Notes under the pieces: model-generated
Told to the model about the DNA's origin: nothing
The model's database searches: none
Seen by the model: only the letters and a program-made list of their open reading frames with translations
DNA from: Streptomyces sp. B21-083
Lineage (GTDB): Bacteria; Actinomycetota; Actinomycetes; Streptomycetales; Streptomycetaceae
DNA: 64,000 nt
Reading direction: 5' to 3'
NCBI RefSeq assembly: GCF_036898825.1
Contig: NZ_JARUND010000001.1
Coordinates: 806,001 to 870,000, forward strand
Translations under genes and position numbers: made by a program
Shown: positions 36,862 to 46,271 of the stretch, piece after piece
Position numbering within the stretch: the stretch's first letter is position 1
How the letters are laid out: each line of letters opens with the position of its first letter

Positions 36862-37842
36862 CTACGTCAGCCTTTGCGAGGCCCGGGCCAGCGACACCTG
36901 CCGAGCGACCCGAGGTCCCAGCACGGAAAGCACCAGCAGAACGCCGGTCACAACAATCTGCGACTGAGCCGAGACATCCTGAAGGCTCATCACGTTCTGT
37001 AGCGCACCGAGCAGGAACACCCCTGCGATGGCGCCGCCCAACGTGCCCTTCCCCCCGTCGAAGTCGATGCCGCCAAGCAACACCGCGGCGATGACGGACA
37101 GTTCGAGCCCGGTGGCGTTGTCGTAGCGAGCGCTGGCGTAGTGCAGCGCCCAGAAGATCCCGGTGAGGGAGGCCGTGAGGCCGGTCACCATGAAGAGGAT
37201 CAGCTTCTGCCGCTTGACCCGGATACCGGCGAAGCGGGCGGCCTCCTCACTCGCGCCGATCGCGAACAGCGAGCGGCCGAACGGGGTGGCGTGCAGCGCG
37301 ACCACGGCGATCGCGAGCAGCACGAGGAAGGGGAACAGGGCGTACGGGATGAAGGTGTCGCCTATGCGTCCCGCCGCGAAGTCCAGGTACTGGGTGGGGA
37401 AGTCGGTCACCGCGTCGGAGCCGAGCACGATCTGTGCGATGCCCCGGTAGGCGGCCATGGTGCCGATGGTGACGGCGAGGGAGGGCAGCCCGAGCCGGGT
37501 GACGAGCGTGCCGTTGACGAGCCCGCAGACGACTCCGAGGAGCAGACAGATCGGGATGATCGCCTCGATCGTCAGGCCCTGGTTCCACAGGGCGCCCATC
37601 ACCGCGCCGGAGAGGCCGGCGGTGGAGGCGACCGACAGATCGATCTCGCCGGAGACGACGAGAAGGGTCATGGGCAGCGCGATGAGCGCGATCGGGAGGG
37701 TGTTGCCGATCAGGAAGGACAGGTTGAGCCCGTTGCCGAACCCGTCCACGAACCCGAAGGACAGCAGGAGGACCACGACGAGGAGGGCGCCGACCACCGT
37801 GTCCCAGCGGATGGCGGCACGCGCGAACGACGAGTCAGCCAT
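36862..37842 (-). CDS. rhaQ: Rhamnose ABC transporter permease
   Basis: 326 aa CUT2-family (BPD_transp_2) permease with about 8-10 membrane segments, for example VVGALLVVVLLLSFGFVDG, IAIAVVALHATPFG and VVTGVLLVLSVLGP. Family signature SGEIDLSVASTAGLSGAVMG and GGIDFDGGKGTLGGAIAGVF are present. It overlaps the upstream permease gene by 8 nt, indicating translational coupling. The two permeases pair to form the rhamnose channel; assigning P and Q names between them is by convention. Confidence 0.92.
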   Translation of the reverse strand: MADSSFARAAIRWDTVVGALLVVVLLLSFGFVDGFGNGLNLSFLIGNTLPIALIALPMTLLVVSGEIDLSVASTAGLSGAVMGALWNQGLTIEAIIPICLLLGVVCGLVNGTLVTRLGLPSLAVTIGTMAAYRGIAQIVLGSDAVTDFPTQYLDFAAGRIGDTFIPYALFPFLVLLAIAVVALHATPFGRSLFAIGASEEAARFAGIRVKRQKLILFMVTGLTASLTGIFWALHYASARYDNATGLELSVIAAVLLGGIDFDGGKGTLGGAIAGVFLLGALQNVMSLQDVSAQSQIVVTGVLLVLSVLGPRVARQVSLARASQRLT

Positions 37843-38875
37843 GGCGGGCGTTCCTCTTCTTCAGTGCGGACGCCACGCGCAGGGCGACGATCCGGTCGAC
37901 CGCGATGGCGAGGATGAGCAGGATGCCGTTGATGGCCATGACCCACACCGAGCTGACGCCGAGGGCGGGCAGCACGCTGTTGATGGAGGTCAGCAGGAGC
38001 GCGCCGAGCGCCGCCCCGTAGACGCTGCCGGAGCCGCCGGTGAAGACGACACCGCCGACCACGACCGCGCTGACGACGGTGAGTTCGTACCCGTTGCCGG
38101 TGCTGGAGTCGACGTTGCCGAACCGCGCGAGGTAGAGCGCGCCGGCGAGTCCGGCGAGGGCTCCGCAGAAGGTGTACGCGGCGAGGATCCGCTTGCGCAC
38201 GGGGATGCCGGCGAGCCGGGCGGCCTCGGGGTTGGAGCCGAGCGCGTACAGCTCACGGCCGCTGCCGAACTGCCTGAGGTAGTAGGCGGTGGCGACGAGT
38301 ACGGCCAGCGCGATCAGCGCGAGATACGGGACCGCGGAGATGCCGCCGGAGCCGAAGTCGACGAATCCGTTGGGGAGGTCGGCCGCCGTGATCTGCCGGG
38401 AGCCGACCCAGATGGAGTCGATGCCGCGGATGATGTAGAGCGTGCCGAGGGTGACGACGAGAGCGGGTACCTGGCCGAAGCTGACGAGCAGCCCGTTGAG
38501 GAGCCCGAAGCCGATGCCGAGGAGGACGGCCAGGGCGATGGCCACGACGGGGTTTCCGCCGCCCTGGAGGTAGAGGCCCGCGGCGAAGGCGCTGATGCCG
38601 AGGGTGGAGCCGACCGACAGGTCGACGTTGCGGGTGATGACCACCAGCGACTGGCCGGTGGCGACCAGGACCAGGATCGTCGCGTTCAGCAGCAGGTCCT
38701 TGATGCCCTGCTCGGACAGGAACTCGCTGTTGCCGGCCTGGGTGATGGCGATCATCACCAGGAAGACCAGCAGGATGGCGAGTTCGCGCATCTTGAAGAC
38801 GCGGTCCACCAGCCGGGTGCCGCTGGACTTGGGCACCTCTGCGGCGGGGGCGGGGTTGGGGGCGGTCACCGTCAT
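37835..38875 (-). CDS. rhaP: Rhamnose ABC transporter permease
   Basis: 346 aa CUT2 permease. Signature [20 protein letters not shown] and [20 protein letters not shown], with multiple hydrophobic helices ([49 protein letters not shown]). I chose ATG 38875, which overlaps the stop of the ATPase gene in an ATGA. A frame open further upstream is out-of-family. It is co-translated with the ATPase and with the second permease downstream. Confidence 0.92.
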   Translation of the reverse strand: MTVTAPNPAPAAEVPKSSGTRLVDRVFKMRELAILLVFLVMIAITQAGNSEFLSEQGIKDLLLNATILVLVATGQSLVVITRNVDLSVGSTLGISAFAAGLYLQGGGNPVVAIALAVLLGIGFGLLNGLLVSFGQVPALVVTLGTLYIIRGIDSIWVGSRQITAADLPNGFVDFGSGGISAVPYLALIALAVLVATAYYLRQFGSGRELYALGSNPEAARLAGIPVRKRILAAYTFCGALAGLAGALYLARFGNVDSSTGNGYELTVVSAVVVGGVVFTGGSGSVYGAALGALLLTSINSVLPALGVSSVWVMAINGILLILAIAVDRIVALRVASALKKRNARHG

Positions 38876-40389
38876 GCGGCGGCCCTCCCGGTGGCTGCGG
38901 CCATCACCGTTTCCTCGGTTGCTTCGGAGCGCGGGATCTCGGCGGTGAGGCGGCCCTCGTGCATCACGAGCACACGGTCGGCCATACCGAGGATCTCGGG
39001 CAGGTCGGAGGAGATCATCAGAATGGCCACGCCGTCGGCGGCCAGCTCGCTGAGCAGGCGGTGCACCTCGGCCTTCGTACCGACGTCGATGCCCCTGGTG
39101 GGCTCGTCGACGATCAGCACCCGGGGGCCGGTGGCGAGCCACTTGGCCAGGACGACCTTCTGCTGGTTGCCGCCGGACAGCGTGTTGACGGTGTCGGCGA
39201 TACGGGCGTACTTCACCTGGAGCTTGACGGCCCAGTCCAGAGAGCGGCTGCGCTCGGCGCCCCGGTCCATGAATCCGGCCCTCGCGGTCGTACGCAGACC
39301 GGTGAGGCCGATGTTCCGCTCGATGGACATGTCCATCACCAGGCCCTGGGCGCGCCGGTCCTCGGGGACGAGGGCTAGCCCGGCGGCCATGGCCGTGGAG
39401 GGTGCTCCGTTCGTCAGGACCGTGCCGTCCACCTCGACCTCGCCGGCGTCCCAGCGGTCGATGCCGAAGACGGCCCGGGCCACCTCGGTCCGGCCGGCGC
39501 CCACGAGTCCGGCGAGGCCCACGATCTCGCCGCGGCGCACATCGAAGGAGACGTCGGTGAAGACGCCCTCACGGGTCAGCCGGCGCACGCTGAGCGCGAC
39601 CTCGCCGGCTTCCACGTCCTGTTTCGGATAGAGCTCGTCGAGATCGCGGCCGACCATCCGGCGTACGAGATCGTCCTCGGTCATGCCGTCGAGCGGCTCG
39701 CTGGCGATCCAGGCGCCGTCACGCAGTGTCGTCACCCGCTGGCAGATCTTGAAGATCTCCTCCAGCCGGTGCGAGATGAACAGCACGGCGGCTCCCTGTT
39801 CGCGCAGGGTGCGGACGACACCGAAGAGACGGGCGACCTCGCTGCCGGTGAGGGCGGCGGTCGGCTCGTCCATGATCAGGACGCGGGCGTCGAAGGAGAG
39901 CGCCTTGGCGATCTCGACGATCTGCTGGTCCGCGATGGACAGGCCGCGAGCGGGGCGGTCCGGGTCGAGTTCGACGCCGAGTCGCCGCATCAGGGCGGCG
40001 GTCGCCGCGTGGGTGGCCTTGTGGTCGATCCGGCCGAGGGCGCGCCGGGGCTGGCGGCCCATGAAGATGTTCTCGGCGATCGACAGGTCCGGGAAGAGCG
40101 TGGGCTCCTGGTAGATCACGGCGATACCCGCGTCGCGGGCGTCGCCGGGGCCGTGGAAGGCGACGGGGGCGCCGTCGAGCAGTACCTGGCCTGCGTCCGG
40201 TCGGTGCACCCCGGCGAGCGTCTTGATGAGGGTCGACTTGCCGGCGCCGTTCTCGCCGGCGAGTGCGTGCACTTCGCCGGGAAACAGTTCCAGGGAGACG
40301 TCCCGCAGGGCACGCACCGCACCGAAGGACTTCGAGATGTCCTTGAGTGCCAGCACAGGGGCCGGCCCCGGGTCGGACGGGTGGGTCAT
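38872..40389 (-). CDS. rhaT: Rhamnose ABC transporter, double ATP-binding protein
   Basis: 505 aa with two ABC domains as in sugar CUT2 importers. Domain 1: Walker [15 protein letters not shown], signature [15 protein letters not shown], Walker [12 protein letters not shown]. Domain 2: degenerate Walker [17 protein letters not shown], signature [16 protein letters not shown], Walker [15 protein letters not shown]. The degenerate second P-loop is normal for this family. It is the first gene of the import operon; a promoter and a LacI-type dyad lie 45-100 bp upstream, and GAGGAG precedes the ATG. Confidence 0.93.
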   Translation of the reverse strand: MTHPSDPGPAPVLALKDISKSFGAVRALRDVSLELFPGEVHALAGENGAGKSTLIKTLAGVHRPDAGQVLLDGAPVAFHGPGDARDAGIAVIYQEPTLFPDLSIAENIFMGRQPRRALGRIDHKATHAATAALMRRLGVELDPDRPARGLSIADQQIVEIAKALSFDARVLIMDEPTAALTGSEVARLFGVVRTLREQGAAVLFISHRLEEIFKICQRVTTLRDGAWIASEPLDGMTEDDLVRRMVGRDLDELYPKQDVEAGEVALSVRRLTREGVFTDVSFDVRRGEIVGLAGLVGAGRTEVARAVFGIDRWDAGEVEVDGTVLTNGAPSTAMAAGLALVPEDRRAQGLVMDMSIERNIGLTGLRTTARAGFMDRGAERSRSLDWAVKLQVKYARIADTVNTLSGGNQQKVVLAKWLATGPRVLIVDEPTRGIDVGTKAEVHRLLSELAADGVAILMISSDLPEILGMADRVLVMHEGRLTAEIPRSEATEETVMAAATGRAAA

Positions 40390-40433
40390 GAGGGCTCCTC
40401 GACGACGCCTGTGGGTCTGGCCTCACGACGTCG

Positions 40434-40489
40434 TGAAAGGTTTCAACTGGGTTGCCGGGACGTTAGGCATGGGAGCCATGTCGCGTCAA
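40434..40489 (-). promoter_or_regulatory. Promoter and LacI-type operator of the rhaT-led import operon
   Basis: On the minus strand TTGACG (40484-40489 complement), an 18-bp spacer and TAACGT (40460-40465 complement) form a good promoter. The dyad TGAAAGGTTTCA (40434-40445) lies about 8-20 nt past the expected start point, a classic road-block position for a LacI repressor. Confidence 0.65.
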
Positions 40490-40500
40490 TGGGTTCGTGT

Positions 40501-40591
40501 CGAAATTCTTTCGAAATCGAAGGTCACAGGCAAGTCACGGTAGGCCGAATCGGCCAGAGGACTTGACACCCCTCCAGGAGGCTCATAACTT
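40501..40591 (+). promoter_or_regulatory. Promoter of rhaI with several upstream palindromes
   Basis: TTGACA (40563-40568), 17-bp spacer, TAACTT (40586-40591): a near-consensus vegetative promoter giving a leader of roughly 78 nt. Upstream are CGAAATTCTTTCG (40501-40513), TTTCGAAA (40509-40516) and GGCCGAATCGGCC (40543-40555, perfect 6+1+6). Within the spacer is CCTCCAGGAGG (40571-40581, perfect 5+1+5). The GAAA-nnn-TTTC dyad resembles the operator at 40434-40445. Confidence 0.65.
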
Positions 40592-40675
40592 CCCGTTCTG
40601 AATCGTTTCATCAGACCGTCGTTCCGCGTGCTGTTTCCCAGCAGTCGTCCGACCCGATGTCACAGGAGTCCTGAA

Positions 40676-41836
40676 GTGACCGAGCTCAGCGCGGTGAAGG
40701 CCGCTCTCAAGGCCCAGGCCATCGAAACGCCGTCGTGGGCGTACGGGAACTCGGGGACCCGTTTCAAGGTGTTCGCACAGCCCGGCGTCCCCCGCGACCC
40801 GTTCGAGAAGCTGGACGACGCCGCCCAGGTGCACGCGTTCACCGGTGTGGCCCCGACCGTCGCCATGCACATTCCGTGGGACAAGGTCGAGGACTACGCG
40901 GCCCTCGCCAAGTACGCCGAGGAGCGCGGCCTGAAGCTGGGCGCGATCAACTCGAACACCTTCCAGGACGACGACTACAAGCTGGGCAGCATCTGCCACC
41001 CGGACGCGGTGGTGCGGCGCAAGGCGCTCGGCCATCTGCTCGAATGCGTCGACATCATGGACGCCACCGGCTCCAAGGACCTGAAGCTGTGGTTCGCCGA
41101 CGGGACCAACTATCCCGGTCAGGACGACATCCGCGAGCGGCAGGACCGGCTCTCCGAGGCGCTGGCCGCGGTGTACGAGCGGCTCGGCGACGACCAGCGG
41201 ATGCTCCTCGAGTACAAGTTCTTCGAGCCGGCCTTCTACACGACCGACGTCCCGGACTGGGGCACGGCCTACGCGCACTGCCTCAAGCTCGGCCCGAAGG
41301 CGCAGGTCGTGGTCGACACCGGGCACCACGCGCCCGGCACCAACATCGAGTTCATCGTCGCCACGCTGCTGCGGGAGGGGAAGCTCGGCGCGTTCGACTT
41401 CAACTCGCGGTTCTACGCGGACGACGACCTGATGGTCGGCTCGGCGGACCCGTTCCAGCTGTTCCGGATCATGTACGAGGTGATCCGGGGCGGGGGGTTC
41501 GTGCCCGAGGTCGCGTTCATGCTGGACCAGTGTCACAACATCGAGGCGAAGATCCCGGCGATCATCCGGTCGGTGATGAATGTGCAGGAGGCGACGGCCA
41601 AGGCACTCCTTGTTGACGCGTCGGCGTTGGCTGCCGCTCAGCGGGGCGGAGATGTGCTGGCCGCCAACGCGGTGTTGATGGACGCGTACAACACGGATGT
41701 TCGGCCGTTGCTCGTTGAGGTTCGGGAGGAGATGGGGTTGGACGGCGACCCGATTGCCGCGTATGCCCGGTCTGGGTGGGCTTCGAAGATCACTGCGGAG
41801 CGGGTTGGTGGGGAACAAGCCGGTTGGGGGGCGTAA
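40676..41836 (+). CDS. rhaI: L-rhamnose isomerase (Pseudomonas/actinobacterial type)
   Basis: 386 aa TIM-barrel isomerase converting L-rhamnose to L-rhamnulose with Mn2+ or another divalent metal. Family motifs: [70 protein letters not shown] with a metal-ligand Glu, [31 protein letters not shown] and [17 protein letters not shown] 40676 has AGGAG 7 nt upstream. The last 70 codons use many T-ended codons, unlike the rest of the gene. Divergent from the import operon and first of the catabolic operon. Confidence 0.93.
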   Translation: MTELSAVKAALKAQAIETPSWAYGNSGTRFKVFAQPGVPRDPFEKLDDAAQVHAFTGVAPTVAMHIPWDKVEDYAALAKYAEERGLKLGAINSNTFQDDDYKLGSICHPDAVVRRKALGHLLECVDIMDATGSKDLKLWFADGTNYPGQDDIRERQDRLSEALAAVYERLGDDQRMLLEYKFFEPAFYTTDVPDWGTAYAHCLKLGPKAQVVVDTGHHAPGTNIEFIVATLLREGKLGAFDFNSRFYADDDLMVGSADPFQLFRIMYEVIRGGGFVPEVAFMLDQCHNIEAKIPAIIRSVMNVQEATAKALLVDASALAAAQRGGDVLAANAVLMDAYNTDVRPLLVEVREEMGLDGDPIAAYARSGWASKITAERVGGEQAGWGA

Positions 41837-41877
41837 CCGTCTGCCGGGTTCCGTTCGTCGCGGAGTGCCGGCCGCCC

Positions 41878-41907
41878 GTGGCTGGTCGCGCGGTTCCCCG
41901 CGCCCCT
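41878..41907 (+). repeat. Dispersed 30-nt repeat, copy 2
   Basis: GTGGCTGGTCGCGC then GGTTCCCCGCGCCCCT, an inverted copy (29 of 30) of the element at 36804-36833, placed in the rhaI-rhaD gap. Its core GCGCGG-TTCC-CCGCGC can form a 6-bp hairpin, followed here by GAAAAAAG. Confidence 0.85.
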
Positions 41908-41955
41908 GAAAAAAGCATCCTGCCCCGCCCTTCTCCAGATAGGAACTGAAAGTTC

Positions 41956-43995
41956 ATGGCTCTCCATCCCGAAGCCGCCGCTCTTCTCGCTCGGTCCCGT
42001 CGGCTTGGTGCTGACGCTCGGAACACGAACTACGCCGGGGGGAACACGTCCGCGAAAGGGACCGACATCGATCCCGTCACCGGGGGTGATGTCGAGCTGA
42101 TGTGGGTGAAGGGGTCCGGGGGTGACCTGGGCACCCTGACCGAGGGTGGGCTGGCCGTGCTGCGGCTGGACCGGCTGCACGCGCTCAAGGGTGTGTATCC
42201 GGGGGTGGAGCGCGAGGACGAGATGGTCGCCGCGTTCGACTACTGCCTCCACGGCAAGGGTGGGGCGGCGCCGTCCATCGACACCGCGATGCACGGGCTC
42301 GTCGACGCCGCTCACGTGGACCATCTCCACCCCGACTCCGGTATCGCGCTCGCCTGCGCGGCCGACGGGGAGAAGCTGACCGCCGAGTGTTTCGGGGACA
42401 GCGTGGTGTGGGTGCCGTGGCGCCGCCCCGGGTTCCAGCTCGGCCTGGACATCGCCGCCGTGAAGGCCGCCAACCCGCAGGCTGTCGGATGCGTCCTCGG
42501 CGGACACGGCATCACCGCCTGGGGCGACACCGCCGAGGCGTGCGAGAAGAACTCGCTGCACATCATCCGTACCGCCGAGGCGTTCCTCGCCGAGCGCGGC
42601 AAGGCCGAGCCGTTCGGCCCGGTGATCGAGGGGTACGCGGCCCTCGCGCCCGGGGAGCGGCGTGAGCGGGCCGCCGCGCTCGCCCCGTACGTGCGGGCCA
42701 TCGCCTCGCAGGACAAGCCGCAGGTCGGGCACTTCAGCGACGCTGACATCGTGCTGGACTTCGTGTCGCGCGCCGAGCACCCTCGCCTCGCCGCTCTCGG
42801 CACCTCCTGCCCGGACCACTTCCTGCGCACCAAGGTCAGGCCGCTGGTCCTCGACCTGCCGGCCTCCGCCCCCCTGGACGAAGCGATCGCACGCCTGAAG
42901 GAGCTGCACGCCGAGTACCGCGAGGAGTACGCCGCCTACTACGGGCGCCACGCCCTGCCCGACTCCCCCGCGATGCGTGGCGCCGACCCGGCGATCGTGC
43001 TGATCCCGGGCGTGGGCATGTTCAGCTTCGGCAAGGACAAGCAGACCGCCCGGGTGGCCGGCGAGTTCTACGTCAACGCGATCAACGTGATGCACGGGGC
43101 CGAGGCGGTCTCGACGTACGCGCCGATCGAGGAGTCGGAGAAGTTCCGGATCGAGTACTGGGCCCTTGAGGAGGCCAAGCTCCAGCGGATGCCCAAGCCG
43201 AAGGCGCTGGCCACGCGGGTCGCTCTGGTGACCGGCGCCGGCAGCGGGATCGGGAAGGCCATCGCCGAGCGGCTGGTCGCCGAGGGTGCCTGTGTCGTCG
43301 TCGCCGACCTCGACGCGGAGAACGCGGCGGCGGTGGCCGAGGAGCTCGGTGGGCCTGACAAGGCTGTCGCCGTCACCGTGGACGTGACGTCCGAGGAGCA
43401 GATCGCCGAGGCGTTCCGGGCCGCCCTGCTGGCCTTCGGCGGGGTGGACCTCGTCGTCAACAACGCGGGGATCTCCATCTCCAAGCCCCTGCTGGAGACC
43501 TCGGCGCGGGACTGGGACCTGCAGCACGACATCATGGCGCGTGGTTCGTTCCTCGTCTCGCGTGAGGCGGCACGGGTGATGATCGCGCAGGAGCTGGGCG
43601 GCGACATCATCTACATCGCCTCCAAGAACGCCGTCTTCGCCGGACCGAACAACATCGCCTACTCCGCGACCAAGGCCGACCAGGCGCACCAGGTGCGGCT
43701 GCTCGCCGCCGAGCTGGGCGAGCACGGCATCCGGGTCAACGGCATCAACCCCGACGGCGTGGTGCGCGGCTCCGGGATCTTCGCCGGCGGGTGGGGTGCG
43801 CAGCGCGCGGCCACGTACGGCATCGAGGAGGAGAAGCTCGGCGAGTTCTACGCCCAGCGGACCATCCTCAAGCGCGAGGTGCTGCCCGCGCACGTCGCCA
43901 ACGCCGTGTTCGCCCTGACCGGCGGCGAGCTCACGCACACCACCGGGCTGCACGTCCCGGTCGACGCCGGCGTCGCCGCCGCCTTCCTGCGATGA
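41956..43995 (+). CDS. rhaD: Bifunctional rhamnulose-1-phosphate aldolase / short-chain (lactaldehyde) dehydrogenase
   Basis: 679 aa fusion. Residues about 1-400 form a class II aldolase/adducin domain (TNYAGGNTSAKGTDIDPVTG, AAHVDHLHPDSGIAL with zinc His residues, GCVLGGHGITAWGDT). Residues about 418-679 form an SDR (ALVTGAGSGIGKAIAERLV, LVVNNAGISISKPL, YIASKNAVF and YSATK). The aldolase half splits L-rhamnulose-1-phosphate to DHAP and L-lactaldehyde; the SDR half is predicted to oxidise L-lactaldehyde to L-lactate, so the product is passed within one chain. Its stop overlaps the rhaB start. The first 35 codons share the odd T-rich codon usage of the rhaI end. Confidence 0.93.
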   Translation: MALHPEAAALLARSRRLGADARNTNYAGGNTSAKGTDIDPVTGGDVELMWVKGSGGDLGTLTEGGLAVLRLDRLHALKGVYPGVEREDEMVAAFDYCLHGKGGAAPSIDTAMHGLVDAAHVDHLHPDSGIALACAADGEKLTAECFGDSVVWVPWRRPGFQLGLDIAAVKAANPQAVGCVLGGHGITAWGDTAEACEKNSLHIIRTAEAFLAERGKAEPFGPVIEGYAALAPGERRERAAALAPYVRAIASQDKPQVGHFSDADIVLDFVSRAEHPRLAALGTSCPDHFLRTKVRPLVLDLPASAPLDEAIARLKELHAEYREEYAAYYGRHALPDSPAMRGADPAIVLIPGVGMFSFGKDKQTARVAGEFYVNAINVMHGAEAVSTYAPIEESEKFRIEYWALEEAKLQRMPKPKALATRVALVTGAGSGIGKAIAERLVAEGACVVVADLDAENAAAVAEELGGPDKAVAVTVDVTSEEQIAEAFRAALLAFGGVDLVVNNAGISISKPLLETSARDWDLQHDIMARGSFLVSREAARVMIAQELGGDIIYIASKNAVFAGPNNIAYSATKADQAHQVRLLAAELGEHGIRVNGINPDGVVRGSGIFAGGWGAQRAATYGIEEEKLGEFYAQRTILKREVLPAHVANAVFALTGGELTHTTGLHVPVDAGVAAAFLR

Positions 43996-45443
43996 CCCAG
44001 ACCGTCAAGTCGTACGCCGCGGTCGACCTCGGCGCGTCCAGTGGGCGCGTCATGGTCGGCCGGGTCGGGCCCGACACGCTGGAGCTGACCGAGGCGCACC
44101 GGTTCGTGAACCGGCCCGTGCGGGTGCCCGAGGGGCTGCGCTGGGATGTTCTGGCGCTGTACGGGGGTGTCCTCGACGGGCTGCGGGCGGCAGGGCAGGT
44201 CGACTCCGTCGGCATCGACAGCTGGGCCGTGGACTACGGGCTGCTGGATGCCGACGGCGCCCTGCTGGGCAACCCGGTGCACTACCGCGACGCCCGCACC
44301 GAGGGCGTCGCGGAGAAGGTGTGGGCGACCGTCCCGGCCACCGAGCTGTACGCGGCGACGGGATTGCAGTACGCGCCCTTCAACACCCTCTACCAGCTGA
44401 CGGCGGCCCGTGGCACTCGCCAACTGGCCGCCGCCCAGCGGCTGTTGCTCATCCCCGACCTGCTGACGTACTGGCTGACGGGCGAGGCCGGCACCGAGCT
44501 GACCAACGCCTCCACCACCCAGCTGATCGATCCCCGGACGCGCGACTGGGCCCATGACATCGCGCGGAAACTGGACATCGACCTCGGGCTGTTCGCGCCG
44601 CTGCGCCGGCCCGGTGATCCGGCGGGCGTGCTGCGGGCCGAGGTGCTGGAGGAGACCGGGCTCAGCGGGCCGGTGCCGGTGACCACGGTCGGGTCGCACG
44701 ACACCGCCTCCGCGGTGGCGGCCGTGCCTGCCGTGGACGAGCGGTTCGCCTACATCTGCACCGGCACCTGGTCGCTGGCCGGTCTGGAGCTGGAGGCGCC
44801 CGTCCTCTCCGAGGAGAGCCGGGCCGCCAACTTCACCAACGAGCTGGGGCTCGACGGCACGGTCCGCTTTCTGCGCAACATCATGGGACTGTGGCTGCTC
44901 CAGGAGTGCGTACGAGCCTGGGGGAACCCCGACCTGGGCGTGCTGCTGCGGGAAGCGGCCGAGGCGCCGGGGCTGCGGTCCGTGGTGGACGCGGGAGACT
45001 CGGCGTTCCTGGCGCCCGGGCGGATGCCGGAGCGGATCGCCGACGCCTGCCGGGCCTCCGGGCAGCCGGTGCCCGGGACCCCCGGCGAGATCACCCGCTG
45101 CATCCTCGACTCCCTCGCCCTCGCCCATCGGCGGGCGGTGGCGGACGCCCAGCGGCTCGCCGGGCACTCGGTCGACGCCGTGCACATCGTCGGAGGCGGG
45201 ACGCGCAACGCGCTGCTGTGCCAGCTCACCGCAGATGCCTGCGGGCTGCCGGTGGTGGCGGGCCCGGCCGAGGCCGCCGCGCTCGGCAACGTCCTCGTCC
45301 AGGCGAGGGCCCACGGTCTCGTGGGCGACCGCAGGGACATGCGCCGGCTGCTCGCCCGTACCCAGCCACTGACCCGCTACGAGCCGTCCGGCGACCCGGC
45401 AGCCTGGCGTGCGGCCCAGGCCCGACTCGCCGACGTCCGGTGA
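43992..45443 (+). CDS. rhaB: L-rhamnulokinase
   Basis: 483 aa FGGY-type sugar kinase phosphorylating L-rhamnulose at O1. N-terminal phosphate motif AVDLGASSGRVMVG, catalytic-base region VGIDSWAVDYGLLD, LQYAPFNTLYQL, the hinge motif TVGSHDTASAV, ICTGTWSLAG, and adenosine motif VHIVGGGTRNALLCQLTADACG. ATG 43992 overlaps the rhaD stop (ATGA), so it is translationally coupled. The order isomerase, aldolase fusion, kinase places all three enzymes on one transcript. Confidence 0.94.
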   Translation: MTQTVKSYAAVDLGASSGRVMVGRVGPDTLELTEAHRFVNRPVRVPEGLRWDVLALYGGVLDGLRAAGQVDSVGIDSWAVDYGLLDADGALLGNPVHYRDARTEGVAEKVWATVPATELYAATGLQYAPFNTLYQLTAARGTRQLAAAQRLLLIPDLLTYWLTGEAGTELTNASTTQLIDPRTRDWAHDIARKLDIDLGLFAPLRRPGDPAGVLRAEVLEETGLSGPVPVTTVGSHDTASAVAAVPAVDERFAYICTGTWSLAGLELEAPVLSEESRAANFTNELGLDGTVRFLRNIMGLWLLQECVRAWGNPDLGVLLREAAEAPGLRSVVDAGDSAFLAPGRMPERIADACRASGQPVPGTPGEITRCILDSLALAHRRAVADAQRLAGHSVDAVHIVGGGTRNALLCQLTADACGLPVVAGPAEAAALGNVLVQARAHGLVGDRRDMRRLLARTQPLTRYEPSGDPAAWRAAQARLADVR

Positions 45444-45495
45444 GACGGGGATTCCCCCACCGCGCGACCTCCACGTACTCTGCACTCATCCGATG

Positions 45496-45505
45496 ATCGA
45501 TCGAT
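45496..45505 (+). promoter_or_regulatory. Perfect 10-nt palindrome before lutA
   Basis: ATCGATCGAT lies in the 72-bp gap between rhaB and lutA and abuts the TAGGAG ribosome-binding site. It may be an operator for separate lactate control, but a chance palindrome is possible. Confidence 0.3.
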
Positions 45506-45515
45506 AGGAGCCGCG

Positions 45516-46271
45516 ATGCGTGTCGCCTTGTTCCTTACCTGTGTCAACGACACGCTGTATCCGGACACGGGCCGCGCCGTGGTGAAACTGCTGACCAGGC
45601 TGGGTGTCGAGGTCGACTTCCCGATGGCGCAGACCTGCTGCGGGCAGGCGCACTACAACACCGGCTACCGGCACGAGGCCGAGCCGCTGGCCCGGCATTT
45701 CTCCGATGTATTCGGTGGGTACGAGGCGATCGTCACGCCTTCCGGTTCGTGCGGCGCGATGGTGCGGGAGCTGTATCCGCGGCTGGGTGAGCGGGCCCGG
45801 GCCGAAGGGCGCGGGGACGGTCTCGCGGCCACGCTGGCGCCGGTGGTCCCGAAGACGTTCGAGCTGACGGAGTTCCTGGTGGATGTGCTGGGGGTGACGG
45901 ACGTGGGCGCCTACTACCCGCACACCGTCACCTACCACCCGACCTGCCACGGGCTGCGCGGCCTCGGACTGGCCGACCGGCCGCTCAGGCTGCTCCAGGC
46001 CGTCAAGGGGCTGGAGCTGCGCGAGCTGCCCGGCGCCGACGAGTGCTGTGGCTTCGGCGGCACGTTCGCGCTGAAGAACTCCGATGTCTCGGCGGCGATG
46101 GGCACGGACAAGGTGCGCAACGCCGAGTCGACGGGGGCGGAGGTGCTGTGCGCCGCCGACAACTCGTGCCTCATGCACATCGGCGGGACCATGACCAGGC
46201 TGAGCACCGGAATGCGGCCGGTGCACATCGCGGAGATTTTGGCGAGCACGGAAGAGGAGCCCCTGGTATGA
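45516..46271 (+). CDS. lutA: L-lactate utilisation Fe-S oxidoreductase subunit (LutA/LldE)
   Basis: 251 aa with two CCG (cysteine-rich) domains that bind Fe-S or heterodisulfide-like clusters: CVNDTLYPD with DFPMAQTCCGQAHYNTGY, and TYHPTCHGLRGLG with DECCGFGGTFALKNSDVS. With LutB and LutC it oxidises L-lactate to pyruvate in the cytoplasm. It is coupled to lutB by an ATGA overlap. Directly following the rhamnose genes, it removes the L-lactate made by the rhaD dehydrogenase half. Confidence 0.93.
   Translation: MRVALFLTCVNDTLYPDTGRAVVKLLTRLGVEVDFPMAQTCCGQAHYNTGYRHEAEPLARHFSDVFGGYEAIVTPSGSCGAMVRELYPRLGERARAEGRGDGLAATLAPVVPKTFELTEFLVDVLGVTDVGAYYPHTVTYHPTCHGLRGLGLADRPLRLLQAVKGLELRELPGADECCGFGGTFALKNSDVSAAMGTDKVRNAESTGAEVLCAADNSCLMHIGGTMTRLSTGMRPVHIAEILASTEEEPLV

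Noticed and set aside
41638..43953. A 771-codon minus-strand open frame
   Set aside because: It is antisense to the rhaD fusion, with no recognisable domain.
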